Part shown: positions 1 to 8,260 of the stretch, piece by piece | Position numbering within the stretch: the stretch's first letter is position 1 | Layout of the letters: the number at the start of each line of letters is the position of its first letter | Assembly: GCF_015476655.1 (NCBI RefSeq) | Contig: NZ_JABFHF010000039.1 | Location: 1-41,426, forward strand | From: Aquiflexum lacus | GTDB lineage: Bacteria > Bacteroidota > Bacteroidia > Cytophagales > Cyclobacteriaceae | Length of the DNA stretch: 41,426 nt | Reading direction: 5' to 3' | The notes under the pieces: generated by a model | The model's database searches: none | What the model was told of the DNA's origin: nothing | The model's input: only the letters and a program-made list of their open reading frames with translations | Position numbers and translations under genes: made by a program

Positions 1-153
1 TAATATTCTGATAATTAAACAACATTTTTTATAGGCCAAACTTAGTATGACAAGGCGAGGAACAATGCACAATTGAACCGAAACCCTTTATCAGTTATGG
101 ATTGAGTAAAGCAAGTCTTTTTTCCCTAACTTACCTCTCAAAACCCACACCTC

Positions 154-1515
154 ATGAACAAAAGAACCTTTGTCAAAAACACTACTGTCCTGTTAGGGGC
201 CGCTATGGTTTCACCTTGGATTTCCTGTTCACCTAAAAAACCTGAAATAATGGAAGCAGATTACTTACTGAACTGGGCAGAAAATTTTCAATTCAGTACC
301 AACAATGTTCACTATCCCAAATCAATTGCTGAAGTACAGGAACTTGTCAAAAAAAGCAGTTCTCTGCGAGTTTTGGGCTCAAGGCACTCTTTTAACCGGA
401 TTGCCGATTCTGAAGAGATGTTGATTTCTTTTGACCATTTGAACAAAGTGATTTCTTTAGATAAAGAAAAAAAGCAGGTGACAGTAGAAGGTGGAATCAA
501 ATATGGTGAGCTTTGTACTTATCTGCATGAGAATGGTTTTGCCCTGCATAACCTCGCTTCTTTGCCACATATTTCTGTCGCTGGAACAATTGCCACGGCT
601 ACTCATGGGTCGGGATTGGAAAATGGTAACCTGTCTACAGGAGTTGCTGCCATAGAATTTGTAAATGCAAATGGAGACTTGGTCAGTTTGGGGAAAGATG
701 ATAGGGAATTTGATGGTGTTGTGGTGGGATTGGGAGCCTTGGGGCCCGTGACCAAGGTGACCTTGGATTTGCAACCGACTTTTGAAGTGGCACAGGTGGT
801 TTATGTGAATATGCCCATGGAATCACTCAAAGAGAATTTCGAGGAAATTATGGGTTCAGGTTATAGTGTAAGTTTGTTTTTGGATTGGGGAAGTGATAAG
901 GTCAATGAGGTTTGGGTGAAAAAAAGAGTAGAACCCGGTGGAGTTGCTGAATTTCCTGACGATTTTTTTGGAGCCAAAAAAGCAAGTGTCAAGATGCATC
1001 CCGTCCCATCAATGGCTGCCGAAAGTTGCTCGGAGCAGTTGGAGGTAGCAGGCCCATGGTATGACAGGCTGCCCCATTTCAAAATGGAGTTTCAACCCAG
1101 TGCAGGAAAAGAACTGCAATCTGAATATTTTATTCCATTGGAAAATGGCTATGAAGCCATGATGGCAGTCAGGGAAATGTCAGAACAAATTCATCCGCAT
1201 TTATTCATCTCCGAAATCAGGACCATCCAAGCAGATGATTTATGGATGAGTACCGCTTATCAAAGAGACTCGGTAGCCATTCATACCACTTGGAAACAAG
1301 AGATTCCAGAGGTCATGGCTTTACTGCCCCAAATGGAAGCCAAGTTGGACAAGTTTAATCCCAGGCCACATTGGGCAAAACTATTTACCATTCCTTATGC
1401 AACTTTAAGCAGTCGATATCCAAAAATCGAAGATTTTAAGGACTTATTGGCAAAATATGATCCTGAAGGAAAATTCAGAAATGAATATGTGAGTAAAAAT
1501 ATCTATGGAAAATAA
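154..1515 (+). CDS. Exported FAD-binding alditol/lactone oxidase-like protein
   Basis: 453 aa. The N-terminus has a signal-like stretch (residues 1-24) ending in WISC (Cys25), a possible but atypical lipobox. The FAD PP-loop region follows: GSRHSFN has His78 where alditol oxidases and aldonolactone oxidases attach FAD covalently, and ATATHGSGLENGN (about 147-159) is the second flavin-contact motif. The C-terminal ALO-type domain ends near KYDPEGKFRNEY. The family oxidises polyols or aldonolactones with oxygen as acceptor. Length is slightly above the roughly 420 aa of bacterial alditol oxidases because of the leader. The ATG is the first in frame; no Shine-Dalgarno is evident. It stands alone, 249 bp ahead of the next gene, and could belong with the sugar oxidoreductases at 4.8-8 kb. 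Family call is firm; substrate is unknown. Confidence 0.85.
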   Translation: MNKRTFVKNTTVLLGAAMVSPWISCSPKKPEIMEADYLLNWAENFQFSTNNVHYPKSIAEVQELVKKSSSLRVLGSRHSFNRIADSEEMLISFDHLNKVISLDKEKKQVTVEGGIKYGELCTYLHENGFALHNLASLPHISVAGTIATATHGSGLENGNLSTGVAAIEFVNANGDLVSLGKDDREFDGVVVGLGALGPVTKVTLDLQPTFEVAQVVYVNMPMESLKENFEEIMGSGYSVSLFLDWGSDKVNEVWVKKRVEPGGVAEFPDDFFGAKKASVKMHPVPSMAAESCSEQLEVAGPWYDRLPHFKMEFQPSAGKELQSEYFIPLENGYEAMMAVREMSEQIHPHLFISEIRTIQADDLWMSTAYQRDSVAIHTTWKQEIPEVMALLPQMEAKLDKFNPRPHWAKLFTIPYATLSSRYPKIEDFKDLLAKYDPEGKFRNEYVSKNIYGK

Positions 1516-1764
1516 AGGATTTAAGTAAATATTTCATGGTGAAATAAAACATTTTTGGTACATTAAACCATAATTTTCAATCATATTCATATGAAAACAA
1601 CTCTAAGTCTGAGTTGTGGATAAATCTTAGTAATTGAAATTTGTTTATTCCATAATGCAGGTATCTTTTTTTAAGAGATATCTTTTTGGTTTGGTACTTT
1701 GAGTTTTTATCTCGCTAATAACTCAAGGGTTTGATAAAGTCAGAATCGATTTCAGGTTTTTTTA

Positions 1765-3618
1765 ATGAATAATACCATGGTTAAATTTTACAATAAGCAA
1801 ATTCAAGCTGTTTCTACACTTGTCTTAATTTTATTTTCCCTTCAATCTCAGGCACAGTTGATGCCAATGGAGATTATTCATTACGGTGGTTCCCCAAATG
1901 AAGTAACCAACATGGTGATCGTGGGAGATGGCTACACTGCGCTAGAACAGGATAAATTTCTCAGAGATGCCAAAAATGCCACAGCAGGTATGTTGGGACA
2001 ATTGCCATGGAGAAATTACAGAGATGGGATTAATGTATACGCCATTAAAGTAGTCTCCAATGTTTCTGGGGCAGCTATGAATCCCAATAACCTGATTGAT
2101 AATTATTTTGGAAGTTCATATTGGTCCCATAATATCGAGCGCTTATTGGTAGCATGGCGCTCAAATAAGATTTTTTCAGTATTATTCAGCAATACACCGT
2201 TCTTTGATATTGGGGTACTTGTGGTCAATGATGGCAAGTATGGAGGCTCCGGTGGAACCTTTGCAGTTTTTTCCACACATTCCTCTGCCACTGAAATCAT
2301 GATACATGAATTGGGCCATTCCTATGGGAATTTGGCAGATGAATATTGGGCAGGGCCTCAGTATGCCCGGGAAAGACATAATATGACCCAAGACGCCAAC
2401 CCTTTGACAAATAAATGGAGGAGTTTTTTGAACAGAAATGGGATTGGAATTTATCCCCATGCAGAATCACCCACTTGGCACAGGCCTCATCAGAATTGTA
2501 AAATGAGGTATTTGGGAAGAAATTTTTGTGATGTATGTAGCCATCACTTGGAAGCAAGATTGGAATTCCTATCTAAGCCGGAAGCACCCGCAAGACCCAC
2601 AGTGCTGTTTGGAGCAGATAAATTGGAAGTGAAGTCTTTAGAAAAAGTTAAGTTTTTTGATTTGTCTACCCACAATCCCACCTCTTGGGAGTGGACTTTC
2701 GAAGGTGGAACACCTGAAATAAGCAATGAAAAAAATCCTGAGGTTACCTATAGATTCGGAGGAAAGTATAAAGTCATCTTGAAAGCAAAAAATAGTTCTG
2801 GCGAAAATGTATTTTCTAGGGAAGAATTTATAAATGTAGTAGGACCTGAAGCAGATACCACTCCCCCCGTTATCATTACCAAAAATGTAAAAATTGAACT
2901 TGATGAAAACGGGGAAGCCATTGTTTGTGCAGAAGATATAGATGATGGTACTTATGATGATGTGGAGCTTGTGAAAATCAGTATTTCTAAAGAAAAATTC
3001 ACCTGCGAAGATATGGGGGACAATAAAGTCATCTTTAAAGCCATAGATTCCAGTGGAAATGAGGCCGAAACTGAGGTGATTGTCACTGTAGATGATAATA
3101 TTAAACCCACCATCAAAGCAAAAGATATTGAAATCTACCTGGACTCCGAGGGGAAAGCTAAATTAAATCCGGCAGACGTTGATGATGGTTCATTTGACAA
3201 TTGTGAGATCAGGAAAATGACCTTGTCCAAAACTGAATTTGGCAGAGAGGATGCAGGAGAAAATAAAGTGATATTTACCATCAAAGATTCTTGTTCCAAT
3301 TCTGTTTCAGTTGAAGTAACGGTCACGGTAAATATCATTCTTTCAGCAGAAAGAGGTGAAATTTCAGAAACCCTTAAGTTTTATCCCAATCCAGCAAATG
3401 ACATTGTCTTTATTGAATACCTGAAATTGATTGATCCTCAATTGGAATCCATTGAGATTATGGATATCAACGGTAGGATATTGAATGATATCAGGGCTTT
3501 TGAAAGAAATGGGAATGTCATTCCAATCGAAGTAAAAGAACTCCAATCAGGTCAATATTTTATAAGATTAAATGCCCAAAAATCCGTAAAAATATTAAGA
3601 TTTGGGATTGTCAGATAG
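1765..3618 (+). CDS. Secreted M64 (IgA peptidase-like) metalloprotease with PKD domain and T9SS sorting tail
   Basis: 617 aa. A signal peptide (about 1-30, ending SQAQ) is followed by an M64 peptidase domain (about 35-265) with the zinc motif HELGHSYGNLADEYW: His181, Glu182 and His185, with Asp192 a little further on. A PKD-like Ig fold spans about 278-360 (SWEWTFEGGTPEISNEKNP is typical). Two related HYR-like beta-sandwich repeats follow (about 365-450 and 450-530), each with a D-DG-(T/S)(Y/F)D motif. The last 75 residues (LKFYPNPANDIVFIEY onward) match a type A T9SS C-terminal sorting domain. I infer export by Sec and then T9SS to the surface or medium, where it would cleave proteins. All zinc ligands are present. 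Substrate unknown; the IgA label is only a family name. Confidence 0.88.
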   Translation: MNNTMVKFYNKQIQAVSTLVLILFSLQSQAQLMPMEIIHYGGSPNEVTNMVIVGDGYTALEQDKFLRDAKNATAGMLGQLPWRNYRDGINVYAIKVVSNVSGAAMNPNNLIDNYFGSSYWSHNIERLLVAWRSNKIFSVLFSNTPFFDIGVLVVNDGKYGGSGGTFAVFSTHSSATEIMIHELGHSYGNLADEYWAGPQYARERHNMTQDANPLTNKWRSFLNRNGIGIYPHAESPTWHRPHQNCKMRYLGRNFCDVCSHHLEARLEFLSKPEAPARPTVLFGADKLEVKSLEKVKFFDLSTHNPTSWEWTFEGGTPEISNEKNPEVTYRFGGKYKVILKAKNSSGENVFSREEFINVVGPEADTTPPVIITKNVKIELDENGEAIVCAEDIDDGTYDDVELVKISISKEKFTCEDMGDNKVIFKAIDSSGNEAETEVIVTVDDNIKPTIKAKDIEIYLDSEGKAKLNPADVDDGSFDNCEIRKMTLSKTEFGREDAGENKVIFTIKDSCSNSVSVEVTVTVNIILSAERGEISETLKFYPNPANDIVFIEYLKLIDPQLESIEIMDINGRILNDIRAFERNGNVIPIEVKELQSGQYFIRLNAQKSVKILRFGIVR

Positions 3619-3830
3619 TCAATGGGCTGGTATACATTATTATCAGTTGAAATAATCTATCATGTATGTACGCAATGATTCCAGTAAAATGGTAATTCAA
3701 TATAATTCTTACAAGGAAGCTGAAATGTCCAGTACATCCTTGCCTGCCGGCAGAGTACATCAGACATGTTTGTAAATGAATATTGGGTTGCTGGCAAAGA
3801 AGCCGATAACCATTTAATCTATTTAAGTTT

Positions 3831-4337
3831 ATGAAAATCAATTCAACAATAATTCTTATCGTTTTTGTATTGGTTTCCTTGGTAGCATGTAAGACCTCTA
3901 AGGAGTCAGTGGCAGAGGAAAATGAAGCAGAAGTAATGTTGGTCCAGAATACCCCTGAAATACTCATGGTCAGCTTTTCTATGGACTCCAGAGATTCAGT
4001 TAAACTGATTAATTCCCTGACAAATCCTGGAAGATTGAGAGGGGAGTTAAATTCAAAATCAGAACCGGGCGAGGGAGATTTGATTATTTCATTTTTGAAT
4101 GAGGCAAATATTATTTGTTCTAAAACAATCGTTGAAAATCCTATGATCAGAAAAGTTGAATATTCTGAAACCGATGATTTATCTACTTTAACGGCCAAAA
4201 CCGTTGAACTGGATAGTGCAGATTTTTTTATCAGGGTTCAGTATGATGAATGTTTCAAACACCTGAAAGTGGAGAAATTTTCAGATGATGAAATTCTGTT
4301 GCTTAAGACTATAAAGAATTTTTATAGAATAAATTAA
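3831..4337 (+). CDS. Small lipoprotein of unknown function
   Basis: 168 aa. A hydrophobic leader with a good lipobox, LVAC, places the lipidated Cys at residue 20, so it should be an inner- or outer-membrane lipoprotein. The mature part is acidic and soluble. I recognise no domain. Some composition (VSFSMDSRDSVKLINS, ESVAEENEAEVM) resembles short Bacteroidota lipoproteins, but this is not diagnostic. It lies 212 bp downstream of the M64 peptidase on the same strand and is followed by 442 bp without a clear gene. The start is the ATG that gives a complete signal peptide. Confidence 0.6.
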   Translation: MKINSTIILIVFVLVSLVACKTSKESVAEENEAEVMLVQNTPEILMVSFSMDSRDSVKLINSLTNPGRLRGELNSKSEPGEGDLIISFLNEANIICSKTIVENPMIRKVEYSETDDLSTLTAKTVELDSADFFIRVQYDECFKHLKVEKFSDDEILLLKTIKNFYRIN

Positions 4338-4779
4338 AGTTCAGTTTTTTTTGAAAGTTGGCTTTTGAATTCTTGATGCAATTTTGATGTCCGCAATCCT
4401 GCCTAAAATTGGGAGGATCCACCAATAAAGAATTGTTTAAAAGTATCCACTTTCTACGTTTCCTTTCCTGTCTTGCGTCTTGGTTTTATTTGAAACTATG
4501 TCGTAAAGTCCTTCAACACACCATGGAATGGCCCTGGTATCATAAAGTCTCTTGTCGATTCCTTTTCTTGGTTCGCTGATATTCATCGGGACAGGCATTG
4601 GTTCTTGTCTCTACCCAACATCGGTCATCCGACAACGGGCAAAACGCCCCGAAAACCAACATCTAAAAAGCTAAAGTTATATTCATCAGGGTGATACATC
4701 ATGTTTTTGATTGACATAAGTCATATTTTCTGCTATTTTCAGGTAGTAAATTCGTGAAACAAATCAATAACCTAGACTT
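4338..4779. other. Gene-poor interval with a possible minus-strand relic
   Basis: No convincing gene. On the minus strand an ATG-initiated frame at 4598..4437 would encode 53 aa (ends NVESGYF). It has a plausible composition but no recognised family and may be the remains of a lost gene. The 4600-4665 part is locally GC-richer (acgggcaaaacgccccgaaa) than the flanks. No terminator hairpin is obvious for the lipoprotein gene. Confidence 0.3.
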
Positions 4780-5274
4780 ATGAACCAAAACCCCAATTTC
4801 ACCTCTGTGCAGACCTTTGCCCTTGTGGCCATGCGTTTGCTGATAGGATGGCATTTCCTCTATGAAGGTGTCATCAAATTGTACAGCCCTTCATGGACTG
4901 CGAAAGGATACTTGTTAAGTGCGACATATATGCAGTCTTTTTTTCAATGGCTGGCAAGTGAATCAATGATTTCTGTAGTGGACACTTTGAATATAGCGGC
5001 ACTGATACTTGTCGGTATTGGGCTTATTGTTGGTTTCAAGACCAAATGGGTAAGTGTCGTTGGCATAGGTCTATTGTTGCTCTATTATTTTGCCCATCCT
5101 CCTTTTCCTGGATATGCGCAAGGTCCAAGTGAGGGCAGCTATTGGCTTGTCAATAAGAACCTGATTGAAGCTGCGGCGTTGTTGGTGGTCTTTCTTTTTC
5201 CCACCGAATATGCATTTGGGATTGGCAGACTTTTTATGAAGAAAAAAATGGAGCCTGCTCACCAACTAAACTAA
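4780..5274 (+). CDS. DoxX family membrane protein
   Basis: 164 aa with about four hydrophobic segments (roughly 12-32, 62-84, 88-106 and 125-145). The N-terminal LRL/MRLLIGWHFLYEGVIKL motif is typical of DoxX-like proteins. Members are inner-membrane proteins, some tied to quinone-linked oxidation or redox partners; the exact activity is usually unknown. It ends 6 bp before the Gfo/Idh/MocA gene, so the two are almost certainly co-transcribed. I infer that it may pass electrons from, or support, the exported oxidoreductase encoded next. Family call is strong, role weak. Confidence 0.82.
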   Translation: MNQNPNFTSVQTFALVAMRLLIGWHFLYEGVIKLYSPSWTAKGYLLSATYMQSFFQWLASESMISVVDTLNIAALILVGIGLIVGFKTKWVSVVGIGLLLLYYFAHPPFPGYAQGPSEGSYWLVNKNLIEAAALLVVFLFPTEYAFGIGRLFMKKKMEPAHQLN

Positions 5275-5280
5275 AAAACC

Positions 5281-6918
5281 ATGAAGACGGACAAAAATTT
5301 ATTTAAAGGCCTATCCAGAAGAGAGTGGATCAAAATCCTTGGTGGAATTCCGGTTTTAGGCGCTGTATGGACTGCAGGCTATCGTTTTACTGAAAAAGCA
5401 AAAACCGAAAGAAACCTGCTTTTGGAAACATTGAACATCAAGGCTTCTCCACCTCCTGCCTCTGGCCCAATGAGTGGTGAACCGCTCAGGATTGGTCTTA
5501 TTGGTTTTGGCATAAGAGGTGAGCAATTGATGCGTTCTTTAGGATTTGCTACCACCGAATGGTTGGAGCAAATGGCAAAATCAAGCGCTGAGAACCCAAA
5601 TGATAAAAGATTAGATGATTTTAAGGCGCAGGAAAACCTCAATGTGAAATTGGCAGGTATATGTGACATCTTTGATGTAAGGGCCGAAAAAGCACTTGCC
5701 TCTTTCAATCAAAACGGGAATGTCTGTAAGCGCTACCGTACGCATAGCGATATGATCCACAGTGGTGAAATAGATGCCATTATCATTGCAACACCCGATC
5801 ATTGGCATGCACCTATGGCCATTGAGGCAATAGAAGCAGGTCTGCATGTGTATATCGAAAAACCAATGACCCATACCATTCAGGAGACGTATGACCTCAG
5901 AGAATCCTGTAGGAGAAATCCTGATGTAGTGATGGCGGTAGGACACCAACATCGCCAAACGCAAAGCTTTCTTACGGCCCAGGATGCCATTGCAAAGATG
6001 ACTTTAGGACATGTTTCATTGGTTACCACGACTACCAATAGAAATGATGACAATGGTGCCTGGCAGTATGATATTCACCCCGATGCTTCTCCAGACACTA
6101 TTGATTGGAATGCTTTCTTGGGAACTGCACCCCAAATTCCTTTCAATGCCGAACATTTTTTCCGTTGGAGAAAGTGGTGGGCTTATGGTTCAGGTCTATC
6201 GGGTGATTTGCTGACCCATGATTACGACAGGATCAATTGCGTGCTAAAAATGGGCATTCCCAAATACATCACTGCATCAGGAGGAGTTTATACCCATAGA
6301 GATGGTAGAAATGTTCCGGATGTGATGCAGATCAATATGGATTTCCCGAATTTCAGTACAGGTAGTAGTCAGGAACCTGGGAAGGAAAAAGGGATGACTT
6401 TGGTCTATAGTGCCACTTTAGGTAATCAATTTGATAGGGGAACGCTTTTGATGGGCCATGATGCTACTATGGAGTTGGGTAATATGCTGACCATTCATGC
6501 TGACCCCAGGTCTACAAAATATGCGGAATTTATCAAAGAAAAGCGGATAGACCCTATGGTGCCGATTTACCAATATGATCCTAGTGCCAATGGCGTGGAC
6601 GCGGTGACTTCTGCAACGGCCAAATATTTTGCCAACAAAGGATTGCTGTGGACCTATAGAGATGGCAAAAGAGTTGATTCCACATTCCTACATATAAGAG
6701 AATGGTTGAGTTGTGTCCGAAATGGCGGTAATCCAAGCTGTGGTATCACAGAGGGATTCGAAGAAGCCATCACTGCACATATGGGAGGCCTAGCTTATAA
6801 ACTGGGAAGAAGGGTAGAATGGGATGAAGAAAGTGAGAGAATAGTCGCCCTTCCCGGAGAAGATTTGGATGCCATTTTATTGGATAATGAGGTAGGATAC
6901 CTGATGCAGAAGGCTTAA
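5281..6918 (+). CDS. Exported Gfo/Idh/MocA family oxidoreductase
   Basis: 545 aa. The N-terminus has a twin-arginine motif (SRREWIKI, Arg13-Arg14) and a hydrophobic stretch, pointing to Tat export with bound cofactor. The Rossmann dinucleotide motif GFGIRG is at 75-80 and the family signature EKPMTHT at 193-199, with a C-terminal alpha/beta substrate domain. These enzymes oxidise or reduce sugar hydroxyls, often at C3, with tightly bound NAD(P). It is longer than the usual 350-450 aa, with an insertion around 88-120 (TTEWLEQMAKSS onward). It forms an operon with DoxX upstream (6 bp) and is convergent with the sugar isomerase-like gene. Substrate is not deducible. Confidence 0.88.
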   Translation: MKTDKNLFKGLSRREWIKILGGIPVLGAVWTAGYRFTEKAKTERNLLLETLNIKASPPPASGPMSGEPLRIGLIGFGIRGEQLMRSLGFATTEWLEQMAKSSAENPNDKRLDDFKAQENLNVKLAGICDIFDVRAEKALASFNQNGNVCKRYRTHSDMIHSGEIDAIIIATPDHWHAPMAIEAIEAGLHVYIEKPMTHTIQETYDLRESCRRNPDVVMAVGHQHRQTQSFLTAQDAIAKMTLGHVSLVTTTTNRNDDNGAWQYDIHPDASPDTIDWNAFLGTAPQIPFNAEHFFRWRKWWAYGSGLSGDLLTHDYDRINCVLKMGIPKYITASGGVYTHRDGRNVPDVMQINMDFPNFSTGSSQEPGKEKGMTLVYSATLGNQFDRGTLLMGHDATMELGNMLTIHADPRSTKYAEFIKEKRIDPMVPIYQYDPSANGVDAVTSATAKYFANKGLLWTYRDGKRVDSTFLHIREWLSCVRNGGNPSCGITEGFEEAITAHMGGLAYKLGRRVEWDEESERIVALPGEDLDAILLDNEVGYLMQKA

Positions 6919-6941
6919 AATATATTGTCTCTTTGAGTACC

Positions 6942-6986
6942 TTTGCGTCCCTTGCGGTTCAATTTCATAACCGCAAAGGTCGCAAG
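6942..6986. terminator. Imperfect inverted repeat between convergent genes
   Basis: Left arm tttgcgtcccttgcggtt (6942-6959) pairs imperfectly with aaccgcaaaggtcgcaag (6969-6986) around a 9-nt loop, and sits between two convergent stop codons. It may act as a bidirectional terminator, but there is no long U tract directly after the stem. The tandem CGCAA units also look like a dispersed Bacteroidota repeat. Confidence 0.5.
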
Positions 6987-7026
6987 GGTATTTTATTAAA
7001 AGTTTTAATTGATATCTCTATGGTTT

Positions 7027-8004
7027 TTAAACTGTTGGGCCAACTCTCTCCAACAATGCTTTCGTGGCTTTGATACCTTCTACTTCAGGCAAGTTACTTC
7101 CTTCATATTCGATTCCGATGTGTCCGGTATATCCTGCATCTTTTACAATTTTCAGGATTTTGACATAATCTGTTTCGACGCAATCACCGTTTTCATCGAA
7201 ATCATAAGTCTTGGCGCTGACACCTTTGGCAAAAGGCATCATTTCAGCTGTACCGATATAGCGGTCATATTCTTCTATACATTCACCGCCCCATTCTGAG
7301 TCGTCGGAACGCTTGATGCAGAAATTTGCAAAATCAGGTAAGGTGCCACAATTATCCATTTCTGTACTCTTGATGACATTGGCCAGCCATTTTCCATTGG
7401 AAGAGTAACCTCCATGATTTTCCACAATGACATTGATATCAAAAGGTTTGGCAAATTCACAGAGATTTCTCAACCCATCAATAGCAGCCGCACTTACCTC
7501 CTCTGCAGTCCCTCTTCCAAAGGCATTGACCCGGATAGAATGGCAACCTAAAAACTTGGCGGCTTCCACCCATTTCTTATGGTCATCCACGGACTTCATC
7601 CTTGCAGTAGCATCAAGATCACCAAGATAGCCTTCGCCATCCACCATGATGAGTACGCTTTTCACGCCATTGTCTTCGCAGCGTTGTTTCATTTGACCGA
7701 GATAGTCCATGTCTTTTCCTTTGTCTTTGAAAAAGGCATTGACGTACTCCACCGCATCGATTCCAAATTCATTTTTGGAATAGGCTGCAAAATCCAGGTT
7801 GTCCAGTTCTCCGGCAAATAATGCCTTGTGCAGTGACCATTGGGCCAAGGAGATTTTGAAAAACATTTCTTTAGTGGCTTCTTCCATGGTGGTTTGGGTT
7901 TGCGGACCTCCGCAGGATTGAAGTATTAATGGACTTATAGTCGTGCCCAATCCCAAAAGGCCAAGGTTTCTTAGAAAGATTCTTCTGTATTGAGGGTTGT
8001 TCAT
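7027..8004 (-). CDS. Exported sugar phosphate isomerase/epimerase-like TIM-barrel protein
   Basis: 325 aa from the ATG at 8004. A longer frame reaches 8055, but the chosen Met begins a proper exported leader (RRIFLRNLGLLGLGTT, then LQSCGG, a possible lipoprotein Cys). The body is an AP-endonuclease-2-type TIM barrel: KISLAQWSLH near the start, VENHGGYSSNGKW for the metal-binding His/Glu region, and GHIGIEYEGSNLPE near the end. The family covers xylose isomerase-like and inosose dehydratase or epimerase enzymes. It is convergent with the exported Gfo/Idh/MocA gene, so both may act on the same oxidised sugar outside the cytoplasm. Whether it is Tat- or Sec-exported is uncertain. Confidence 0.85.
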   Translation of the reverse strand: MNNPQYRRIFLRNLGLLGLGTTISPLILQSCGGPQTQTTMEEATKEMFFKISLAQWSLHKALFAGELDNLDFAAYSKNEFGIDAVEYVNAFFKDKGKDMDYLGQMKQRCEDNGVKSVLIMVDGEGYLGDLDATARMKSVDDHKKWVEAAKFLGCHSIRVNAFGRGTAEEVSAAAIDGLRNLCEFAKPFDINVIVENHGGYSSNGKWLANVIKSTEMDNCGTLPDFANFCIKRSDDSEWGGECIEEYDRYIGTAEMMPFAKGVSAKTYDFDENGDCVETDYVKILKIVKDAGYTGHIGIEYEGSNLPEVEGIKATKALLERVGPTV

Positions 8005-8260
8005 ATGTTTTTGTTTGGTAAAGGTTGGAGTTAAGCTCAAATCTTGGAAATGCAATTTAATTTAGCAAGTCGTTTGTGTAAGAGTTTGGGAAGGAGGGAA
8101 TCAGGAACCAAATATTAAGCTGATAAAAAGAGGAAAAATCCATTGGTAAAAATTCCTGTTCATCTTGTCTAATAATTTCTAAATTCAATCAATTATTCCG
8201 GCGCTAATCTTCCTTTGGGAGAGGAATATCAATTCAAACCTACCATACCAGCATCCTATT

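Noticed and set aside
3611-4198. 195-codon minus-strand open frame
   Set aside because: It overlaps the lipoprotein gene, which has a perfect lipobox; the minus-strand frame has no recognisable feature or proper leader.
4437-4598. 53-codon minus-strand frame as a confident gene
   Set aside because: No family, no ribosome-binding site, and it stands alone; kept only as a note on the gene-poor interval.
7009-7299. 96-codon plus-strand open frame
   Set aside because: Antisense to the sugar isomerase-like gene, with low-complexity Phe/Ile-rich sequence.
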